Assembly: GCA_964448305.1 (NCBI GenBank)
Contig: CAYUWB010000029.1
Location: 1-13,400, forward strand
Direction: 5' to 3'
DNA: 13,400 bases
Source: Thioglobus_C sp964448305
Lineage (GTDB): Bacteria; Pseudomonadota; Gammaproteobacteria; PS1; Pseudothioglobaceae
The notes below the pieces were generated by a model, which saw nothing but the letters and a program-made list of their open reading frames with translations, was not told the DNA's origin and did not search any database. A program made the position numbers and the translations under genes. Shown here piece after piece: positions 8,901 to 13,400 of the stretch. Every line of letters starts with the position of its first letter. Position 1 is the first letter of the stretch.

Positions 8901-11900
8901 TCACCACCACTGGAACGTTAACGATTGGCGACTCCTCTTTAGCAAGCGCTATAACAATCGATACAGCCGACTTCAGCGCTAAAAATGTTGCGTTGCAAAC
9001 AAACAGCACGATCAGCGACGCCAACGACACCGGCGCCAACCTGACAACCAGCGGAACCTTAACGCTGACCTCCAACGGAGTTATCGGAGCAACCACGACA
9101 CAAGGCATAAATATTGATGTTGCCTCGGTCACCGTAACCTCGTCTGGAGGTAACAACGTCATTCTTCGAGACAATGGAGCAACTGCGACTACTTTAACGG
9201 TAACAACAGGCGGCGCTGGAAATTTAGAGTTTGTTAAAAGCGGAGCGGGTAACATTGTCATAGGCGGCGTTTCAACCACAGGCAACATCACCAATATAGA
9301 AGCGTCTAACGGAACCATCACTCAAACGGGAGCGTTGACGGTTACAGGTACCGCAAGTTTTGACACCAGTTCAGCCAGCAACACCATAACATTGACCAAC
9401 GCCTCGAATGCAGTCCAGGGCGCAATCTCTTTCACTACAATTGGCGCAGGATCTAACGTCACTTTTGATAACAATACAACCGGCGTGATCATGGGCACAT
9501 CCGGTATCACGGGTAATTTGTCCGTCACCACGGGCGGAACCATTACCGATACCGGCGTCACAACGGTTTCCGGTTCCGCTAGTTTCACCACGGATGTCGC
9601 CGATCAAGCGATCACTTTAAATTCCGCTAACGCCATTACGGGAACGATTACTTTTGACACATCCGGTACGGGCGGCGACGTTACAATCGACAATGGCAGT
9701 ACCGCAATCGACTTAGCGGCGCATGCTTCCGGAGCCATTGGCGGCGATCTCATCGCGACCACTACCGGGACCTTCACCGTCAGCAACGCAATCACCTTAA
9801 GCGGCGGTTCTTTAAGTTTAACTGCCGGGTCAGATCTGATCGTCAGCGCCAATCTGGTAACAAATACTATAATTACTAACAATATAACGCTGACCAGCGA
9901 CGACAGGGTCACCATCAACGATTTCGCGCTTTCCGCGCAGGGCAATTTGACCTTGGAAGGCGACGCCGATAACGCCGCCGACACCAACGACGATCTGGTC
10001 ATCGGCACTTCATCCACTTTATTTGCTTTTAACGGCAGCATCACGTTAGACGCCACCACCGGCGGTATTTCCGGAACCGATGCCACCGATCTGAACCTGC
10101 AAGCCGGCGACAACATCACCATCAACGACGCGGTTTCCGTAACCAGTTCCGGCGCCAGTTTTATCGCTTACGCCGGCGACAATGTAAACGTCAACGCAAA
10201 CATCACCACAACCAACGGCGCGGTGGATTTAGAAGGCAATAGAGCTTCTTTTTACGAAGGCACCGGCGGCGGCAGCCCAACAGAAAACGTCACTCAAGGT
10301 AGCGTGATCATGGCCGATGGCGCGGTTATCAATTCAGGGACCGCCGTGCAAACCCTTAGCGGCCAGGGCGATATCACGGTAGGCCGGTTGGTCACGACCA
10401 ACTCCTCAACCGCAGCGATTACCTTAACATCATCGGCAGGCGGTATTGTGGACGCCGGCGACACCGGCGGAGTGGATATAGAAACCACGGGCGGAACATT
10501 AGTGATCGACGCAGTAACCGGCGTTGGCACGGCAGGCGCGATCGAAACCACCATAGCGCTTCTGGATCTGGACAACACCACTTCTGGCAACGTTTTGATC
10601 ACGGAAACGAATGGTATCGATATCACCAAGATCACGCAAAATGGCGGTAACTTAACCTTAACCTCAACTGGCGGATCTATTACCGACACCGGAATTAATA
10701 CGGTATCGGGAACGTCCAGCTTTATTACCAGCACGGCGGGTCAATCGATCACTTTAGACAGCGTCAACGTTCTTTCGGGAGCGGTCAGTTTGACAACATC
10801 CGGTACCGGCGACGCCACATTGGATAACGGAACCACAGCATTGATTTTGGGAACGGTCAGTATTGGTCAAAATCTTGTGGTTACGGCAGGCAACGCCATC
10901 ACCGATTCTGGCGTGATAACGGTAGGCGGCACGGCAAGTTTTACGACAGACGTTAACGACCAAGCGATAACCTTGGATAGTACTAATGCAATCACGGGAG
11001 CCGTGAGTTTCACCACCCAGACAGTCGGAGGCAACACAGGTAACGTGACTTTGGATAACGGATCGACGGCGCTGGATCTCGGTACACTCAGCATTGCCGG
11101 CTCTTTTTCGGGAACAACCACTTCCTCGATCGGCACAAGCGGCACCACCACAACCGCAACTGGATTGACCTTAAACGCCAATACCGGAATCGATTTAAGC
11201 AATAACGTTACCGGCGCGGGAGCCACTGTCATCGATTCCGATGTCGATAACAACGGAGTGGGAGATTTTACGATAAGCGCTTCCGCCGCTTTATCTTCTA
11301 CCGGTAACACAATTTCGATTACCGGCAACGATATAATTTTAAGCACCTCGGCAGGAACGGCAATCAATAGCGGCGCGGCGGCGACCACGTTGCTAGTATC
11401 CGATGGAGGAACCATTGGATTGGGTGGTACGGCGGGTAACTGGACTTTGGACGGCGCTGAACTGGAGCAAATTACGGCGACAGGTCTCACGATTGGCGAC
11501 GCCACCAATGGCAATATCACGGTTAACGGCATCACCGCCGCCAACAGCAATAACGTATCCGGAACCTTAACGCTAAACGCCACGGCGGCAGGCGGGACGG
11601 TCACATTCGATACGACAGCGTCAATATTTAACGCGTTAACCGTTAATGCTGAAAACGGAATCAACGTCAACGCTGCGCTTTCGACCGACACGGGAGCGCT
11701 TACGTTTGACGCGGACAGCGATAACGACGCCGGTGGAACGTTCACAGTCGCATCCTCAACAGCCGTCGCCACCAGCAACAGCGCTATCAATGTTACCGCC
11801 GCTATTTTTACACTCACCGACGGAACGTCGACTCTTAATTCTGGATCGGGAAATGTCTCTCTATTACAATCTTCGGCGGTTACAGTAAGCGTGGGTACAA

Positions 11901-13400
11901 ACACTGGAACTTTTGATGTCGACGATACGGAACTCGGCGCGATCACAACCACGGGAACGTTAACGATCGGGGACTCAACTTTAGCCAGCGCAATAACTGT
12001 AGATACGGTTGCCGGCGGCGCTAAAAACTTTGCCCTCGAAACAAGCAGCACGATCGATGACGCCAGCGACGCCGGATCGCATTTAACAACCACCGGAACT
12101 CTTTCTTTAACTTCTGGCGGGGCTATCGGTTCAGGAAACGCCCAAGGACTTAATGTCGATGTAGCATCGGTCACCGTAACTAGTTCTGGCGGAAATAACG
12201 TTACCATTACAGATCAAGGAACCAGCGACACGACTTTTAGCATCGCCACGGGTGGCGCAGGTACAGTGACGTTGATTCAATCCGCAAGCAACATGATCCT
12301 TGGAACCACTTCAACAACAGGTTCCTTATCGGCAACCAGTACAGCTGGAACGATCACCGATACCGGAGTTTTAACCGCTGGCGGAACCGCAAGTTTCATC
12401 ACTAGCGCCAACGATCAAGCCATTACATTAGACAGCGCCAACATGTTGTCGGGCGCGATTTCGTTTACCACCAATACCGCCGGAGGCAACACCGGTAACG
12501 TATCTTTAACAAATAACACGGCGACTAATTTAGGCGCTTCTACTATTGACGGTAGTTTCACCGTTTCATCCAACGGCGCCATCTCCGATTCAGGAAATCA
12601 AACGGTAGCAAGTACCGCTAGTTTCACTACCAGCGGCAACGATCAGACGATCTCATTAAATAACACAAACGCAATTACCGGAGCCGTCAGCTTCACCACC
12701 AACACGGCGGGCGGCAACACCGGCGACGTTACTATCGACAACGGAACCACTAATTTAATTTTAGCGGCGTCCACCATTCGAGGCGATTTATTCGCCACTT
12801 CCGGCGGAACCATTACGCAAAGCGGAGCGTTAACAGTTACCGCCACGTCTTCTTTTACCACCGACGTTGCAGGACAATCGATCACGCTTAGCAACACGTC
12901 TAATGCCCTAGCCGGAGCGGTGAGTCTTTCCACTACGGGAGTCGGCGACGCGACATTGGATAACGGCACGACCGCGTTGATTTTAGGAACAGTCGGTATC
13001 GGACAAAACCTGGCGGTAACGGCGGGTAACGCCATCACCGATACGGGCGTTATCACGGTAGGCGGCACCGCCAGCTTCACCACCGACGTGGCCGATAACG
13101 CCATCACGCTCGATTCCACCAACGCCATTACCGGCGCGGTCAGTTTCACAACCACCGGAACCGGCGGCGACGTAACATTGGATAACGGAGCGACAGCGCT
13201 GAACATGGGAACGATCAGCACAGGCGGATTCTTCTCGGGAACGACAACAGGGGCGATCACCACAAGCGGCACAACGACAACAGGAGAAGGATTGACCTTA
13301 AACGCCAACGCGGGAATCACCTTAAGCCAAAACGTTACTTCGGCAGGAGCGACGGTTATCGACGCCGATGTCGATAACAACGGAGCGGGTGATTTTACCG
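2999..13400 (+). CDS. Giant filamentous-haemagglutinin-like TPS exoprotein (TpsA), 3' end outside window
   Basis: Open for 3467 codons with no stop and cut by the window edge. Residues 1-39 are an extended signal peptide: seven Lys/Arg in the first 20 residues, a hydrophobic core, and cleavage after V37-F-A39. Residues about 40-140 are the haemagglutination-activity/TPS secretion domain, with F87-N-Q-P-N-V-N, D-P-S-x-I-x-G, N122-P-S-G-V-V-F-G and V134-N-V-G-G-L. Such domains are recognised by an outer-membrane TpsB pore (FhaC/ShlB type), and the rest folds outside the cell as a right-handed beta-helix. A module ending V-E-T-S-G-K ... W-L-L-D-P occurs twice (residues about 312-444 and 681-813). 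Beyond about 820 the protein is Thr/Ser/Gly/Asn/Ala-rich with repeats at several scales and recurrent acidic D-x-D loops. I saw only one cysteine, C568. Likely role: adhesin or other surface filament. No TpsB gene is in the window; it may lie downstream. The family call is firm, the function inferred. Confidence 0.93.
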   Translation, partial: MQRKTNKLSINRVLKNRFSKALAIFLIYMIGGFPTLVFALPQDGQIVSGQGTVGQPSPNQMVINQNTNQLITNWNSFSIGQSEHVQFNQPNVNSTALNRVMGQDPSAIMGRLSANGQVFLSNPSGVVFGQNSRVNVGGLMATTLGISNDDFLNRNYHFKQDESKPLAAILNQGTIEAGQVGLLAPRVENQGTIIANLGNAVLSSGEAAIMDFDGSGLINFEITQPVNGEVKDADGNVVESGVVNSGFVKAHSGNVILSASQARGMVRSVVNNTGIIEANNVVKKGGRVFLMGNRVKNSGTINVTGKEPGQTGGTVHILGNEVEVSGGTIDASGDAGGGTVLIGGDKQGQNPNIQNATNTTVAESATIKADAINKGDGGKVIIWSENSTKVYAAISARGGANGGDGGFVETSGKKFLDVTKAADVSAPKGKAGTWLLDPTNIEIVSGPGNGDGSQISVTTIETALNAGTSVHIVTSGQGLEEGNITVSTAILKSSGGDTSLTLTAHGDIVVNQSITSTNGTLDVNLIAGADILINAAIATNGGNLLADAGATNLPVNISGSYTPAARICGAAVELPEIQVNADITTNGGNVNLGQFKTKSHSLIGGGTYTKEKHATADVTVQNASVNTNGGDFTINGSAATVASTATITTPGGNIVIEGSDQSIVSVSGILNAANAAASQTGGNIHVLGYKVGIFGNAELDASGDAGGGIILIGGDYQGKNDEIQNAYRTYVGTDAVIKADATNTGNGGKVIVWADDVTRFYGTITAKGGATSGDGGLVETSGKNFLDAQGFVDTTAANGNTGLWLLDPQNVVIDGSGGAALTDVDQFADGSGTVNINASTINAAASNVTIQANDDITVSTAINMTNAGITLTLQAGDDVFINANITTNDAAIVITANAAGHTPVAHDGTGDITESGDVTVDAGNATITLSAEGDILLPQLTTTSTSDSAITVTSTAGSILDGTAGIELTATSGGAVLSAATGIGTAGASGAVDMNVVKINATNTTSGVITIGENASGGSLEITGITAGGSTSETLVFVQNATADITISGNLNAVGTVIIQAPRDIILNASNNITLATNGSLVMQAGDDITLNSSIAASGTGTLHFEADSGHTDAGAANGTGGMTLASGQSLTTVNRQITLILDGSSGAFTGSTINSGSGNINVANSVDNVATGIGVTDFNDGFFDLITTTGTLTVGQATTAGSDGLGTSAVVLDAGAVTVTGISNTTASNFTIASTSTVTFATTTSSFSGNLSVNATGAVAVNVTASSLNGVSITSSGAVTVASAAQVLANDDGGADTLSIQGTSISLTPNGSVYSVEQQGTGTITLTSTSGVIDLDTAGTNGISIKSQDQATSNITGLLTLNAATNITGANSANQEIFSNGSVTFSGNNIGAGTGNNAISIASSFTAGAANTLTVNVNGTASSAFVQTHSADNPFDTINITLADDRSAFSYVTNPAAGGDSITGLDGTTKHDLSFDMSDTNIDVSYTITEAAAKMDIHLGSGAGSGAITLTADDIDITANLGVSGGSVILKPNDTTRSIGIGGGAGDFNLTDTDIGFIIDGQTSITIGASGGTGAVAIDSATFTDPITIRGGTMTLSNVGITATGNNVTLTSTGLIGDGGGNDTTDDILGSTLTLTSSGAIGSTINNALNINVGTLIITGTGNSNVFITEATSLSIGTLNAGAGSVELQSAGSISSSSSAITANNLNLLVGGSGAAIGASGTAINTTLSGTLTLTASVGTGGGIFISNTGTLALGVINAGSTSGDTVEISSTTGMTNSSSSITAENLTLTVSGSGAAIGASGTANDINVTLAGTLTATASTGAGGIFVGETGDMLVGAVNSGTGNMEFTTTGAWDNTSALTVTGAALTITADTGVGLNESITTTGVVIIDADSGNEGDGDFDIATTKTLNSGGNSMSITASEFILTGTGAVNSGAGNMNLFQSSATTISVGSATGTFNITDTEIASITTTGTLTIGDSSLASAITIDTADFSAKNVALQTNSTISDANDTGANLTTSGTLTLTSNGVIGATTTQGINIDVASVTVTSSGGNNVILRDNGATATTLTVTTGGAGNLEFVKSGAGNIVIGGVSTTGNITNIEASNGTITQTGALTVTGTASFDTSSASNTITLTNASNAVQGAISFTTIGAGSNVTFDNNTTGVIMGTSGITGNLSVTTGGTITDTGVTTVSGSASFTTDVADQAITLNSANAITGTITFDTSGTGGDVTIDNGSTAIDLAAHASGAIGGDLIATTTGTFTVSNAITLSGGSLSLTAGSDLIVSANLVTNTIITNNITLTSDDRVTINDFALSAQGNLTLEGDADNAADTNDDLVIGTSSTLFAFNGSITLDATTGGISGTDATDLNLQAGDNITINDAVSVTSSGASFIAYAGDNVNVNANITTTNGAVDLEGNRASFYEGTGGGSPTENVTQGSVIMADGAVINSGTAVQTLSGQGDITVGRLVTTNSSTAAITLTSSAGGIVDAGDTGGVDIETTGGTLVIDAVTGVGTAGAIETTIALLDLDNTTSGNVLITETNGIDITKITQNGGNLTLTSTGGSITDTGINTVSGTSSFITSTAGQSITLDSVNVLSGAVSLTTSGTGDATLDNGTTALILGTVSIGQNLVVTAGNAITDSGVITVGGTASFTTDVNDQAITLDSTNAITGAVSFTTQTVGGNTGNVTLDNGSTALDLGTLSIAGSFSGTTTSSIGTSGTTTTATGLTLNANTGIDLSNNVTGAGATVIDSDVDNNGVGDFTISASAALSSTGNTISITGNDIILSTSAGTAINSGAAATTLLVSDGGTIGLGGTAGNWTLDGAELEQITATGLTIGDATNGNITVNGITAANSNNVSGTLTLNATAAGGTVTFDTTASIFNALTVNAENGINVNAALSTDTGALTFDADSDNDAGGTFTVASSTAVATSNSAINVTAAIFTLTDGTSTLNSGSGNVSLLQSSAVTVSVGTNTGTFDVDDTELGAITTTGTLTIGDSTLASAITVDTVAGGAKNFALETSSTIDDASDAGSHLTTTGTLSLTSGGAIGSGNAQGLNVDVASVTVTSSGGNNVTITDQGTSDTTFSIATGGAGTVTLIQSASNMILGTTSTTGSLSATSTAGTITDTGVLTAGGTASFITSANDQAITLDSANMLSGAISFTTNTAGGNTGNVSLTNNTATNLGASTIDGSFTVSSNGAISDSGNQTVASTASFTTSGNDQTISLNNTNAITGAVSFTTNTAGGNTGDVTIDNGTTNLILAASTIRGDLFATSGGTITQSGALTVTATSSFTTDVAGQSITLSNTSNALAGAVSLSTTGVGDATLDNGTTALILGTVGIGQNLAVTAGNAITDTGVITVGGTASFTTDVADNAITLDSTNAITGAVSFTTTGTGGDVTLDNGATALNMGTISTGGFFSGTTTGAITTSGTTTTGEGLTLNANAGITLSQNVTSAGATVIDADVDNNGAGDFT
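3932..4330 (+). repeat. N-terminal exoprotein module, copy 1
   Basis: Encodes G-G-x-V-H-I-L-G, D-A-S-G-D-A-G-G-G, L-I-G-G-D-x-Q-G, A-x-I-K-A-D-A, G-G-K-V-I-x-W, G-D-G-G-x-V-E-T-S-G-K and W-L-L-D-P in that order, all shared with copy 2 at 5039-5437. The order of motifs is familiar from other large TPS exoproteins. Weaker similarity continues downstream, with I-T-V-S-T-A at 4448 matching 5564. The tyrosine-rich part typical of the family is worn in this copy. Confidence 0.88.
5039..5437 (+). repeat. N-terminal exoprotein module, copy 2
   Basis: Second copy of the module at 3932-4330, same length with one single-codon shift. It has the fuller family form: G-G-D-Y-Q-G-K, N-A-Y-R-T-Y-V-G-x-D-A, G-G-K-V-I-V-W-A-D-D-V-T-R-F-Y-G, V-E-T-S-G-K and W-L-L-D-P-Q-N. 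Copy 1 is therefore the more diverged of the two. Confidence 0.88.
5726..6076 (+). repeat. Exoprotein module with GIGTAGA motif, copy 1
   Basis: A 117-codon stretch with the ordered marks G-D-I, L-T-T-x-S-x-S-x-A-I-T, S-x-A-G-x-I-x-D, G-I-G-T-A-G-A, N-T-T-S-G and a closing I-T. It matches 10286-10636, about 4.6 kb further on, in the same order and the same total length. Confidence 0.7.
8015..8590 (+). repeat. Tandem repeat of about 80 codons, two copies and a partial third
   Basis: Units begin near 8015-8021, 8255 and 8501. Shared marks are L-x-x-G-x-x-N-A-G, S-S-S-S-x-I-T-A-x-N-L, G-S-G-A-A-I-G-A-S-G-T-A and L-x-G-T-L-T-x-T-A-S. G-S-G-A-A-I-G-A-S-G-T-A is identical in the first two units, 243 bases apart. 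The third breaks off after V-G-A-V-N-S-G. Confidence 0.85.
8614..9307 (+). repeat. Large exoprotein block X, copy 1
   Basis: A block of about 230 codons with an acidic loop (8669-8704), L-x-Q-S-S-A, I-T-T-T-G-T-L-T-I-G-D-S, L-A-S-A-I-T, and V-A-S-V-T-V-T-S-S-G-G-N-N-V. All recur in the same order in 11647-12343, with G-T-L-T-I-G-D at 8912 against 11954, exactly 1014 codons apart. It is immediately followed by units of the 73-77-codon repeat, as is copy 2. Confidence 0.85.
9308..9770 (+). repeat. 73-77-codon repeat units, cluster 1 (two units)
   Basis: Units start near 9308 and 9533, 75 codons apart. The unit pattern is G-x-I-T-D-T-G-x-x-T-V-x-G-x-A-S-F-x-T, then Q-A-I-T-L-x-S-x-N-A-I-x-G-x-x-x-F-x-T, then G-x-V-T-x-D-N-x-x-T. 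The spacing suits a few coils of a beta-helix per unit (inference). Confidence 0.85.
10286..10636 (+). repeat. Exoprotein module with GVGTAGA motif, copy 2
   Basis: Matches 5726-6076: G-D-I-T-V, L-V-T-T-N-S-S-x-A-A-I-T, S-A-G-G-I-V-D-A, G-V-G-T-A-G-A at 10520 (5942 in copy 1), N-T-T-S-G and a closing I-T. Identity is lower than in the other repeats, which suggests an older duplication or a widely shared family module. Confidence 0.68.
10670..11110 (+). repeat. 73-77-codon repeat units, cluster 2 (two units)
   Basis: Units start near 10670 and 10889, 73 codons apart. Together with the following stretch to about 11270 they match 12803-13400 one to one, at a distance of 2127-2136 bases. For example, G-D-A-T-L-D-N-G-T-T-A-L-I-L-G-T-V is identical in the first unit of each pair. 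Confidence 0.88.
11647..12343 (+). repeat. Large exoprotein block X, copy 2
   Basis: Second copy of 8614-9307: acidic loop at 11708-11743, L-L-Q-S-S-A, I-T-T-T-G-T-L-T-I-G-D-S at 11942, L-A-S-A-I-T, and V-A-S-V-T-V-T-S-S-G-G-N-N-V. It is again followed directly by 73-77-codon units. Confidence 0.85.
12344..13240 (+). repeat. 73-77-codon repeat units, cluster 3 (four units)
   Basis: Four consecutive units start near 12344, 12572, 12803 and 13025 (spacings 76, 77 and 74 codons). The last two are the counterparts of cluster 2. After 13240 the sequence again follows what comes after cluster 2 (G-L-T-L-N-A-N-x-G-I) and reaches the window edge inside that repeat. Confidence 0.88.

Noticed and set aside
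7684..9321. 545-codon open frame on the minus strand, and similar minus-strand frames at 9322-9591, 9604-10125, 10294-10734, 10867-12207 and 12643-13380
   Set aside because: They lie wholly inside the continuous plus-strand exoprotein frame and mirror its repeats. Their products are Val/Pro/Ala-rich low-complexity sequences with no recognisable domain. They are openings caused by the biased codon use of the repeats.
11646..11888. 80-codon plus-strand frame in another register, and a similar one at 5997-6200
   Set aside because: Both overlap the exoprotein in a different frame, have no ribosome site, and encode no sensible domain.
8015..13240. Regular repeats considered as a CRISPR array or an RNA repeat element
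   Set aside because: Unit length is 219-246 bases, copies differ at silent positions, and every unit keeps the same reading frame, so they are protein repeats.

Overview
The window looks like bacterial DNA from a diderm (Gram-negative) organism. It carries a thioredoxin, a Crp/Fnr-family regulator, two small exported proteins and the 5' part of a giant exoprotein with a two-partner-secretion (TPS) N-terminus, a family that needs an outer membrane. The first 3 kb are visibly A+T-rich and the giant gene is richer in G+C. I cannot name the species or phylum; no rRNA or lineage-specific marker is present.

Layout, all genes on the + strand. (1) 22-348: thioredoxin, closed by a hairpin terminator. 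(2) 472-1176: Crp-type transcription factor with a CRP-like recognition helix and no cysteines. (3) 1324-2496: exported FecR-domain protein with a long Ser/Asp/Gly-rich tail. It is followed after 17 bases by (4) 2514-2840: a small exported proline-rich protein of unknown function. (5) 2999 to the right edge (13400): one uninterrupted reading frame of 3467 codons that runs out of the window. It starts at TTG, has a signal peptide and a haemagglutination-activity (TPS) domain, and then continues as thousands of residues of Thr/Ser/Gly/Asn/Ala-rich beta-helix-type repeats. I translated the whole stretch in this frame and found no stop. More than three quarters of the window is therefore a single gene, and the long minus-strand frames inside it are shadows.

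The most interesting observation is regulatory. The DNA upstream of the FecR gene and upstream of the giant gene can be aligned without gaps. Both carry AATGTGA-NN-TAGCTCCT, and both carry GCCGTA at exactly the same distance, overlapping a -10-like hexamer. TGTGA is the half-site read by Crp-type recognition helices. If TGTGA-N6-TCCTN is the site, its centre lies at -41.5 from the predicted transcription start at both promoters, the classical class II activator position. The regulator encoded next door has the R-E-x-x-x-R recognition-helix pattern of CRP. The simplest reading is a local regulon in which this regulator switches on the FecR/small-protein operon and the giant exoprotein together.

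The giant protein has repeats at several scales: a duplicated N-terminal module, an approximately 80-codon tandem pair, eight copies of a 73-77-codon unit, and larger blocks recurring after about 711 and 1014 codons. Copies are conserved in protein but have diverged at silent positions. No transporter (TpsB) gene, mobile element, tRNA, rRNA or CRISPR array is visible in the window.
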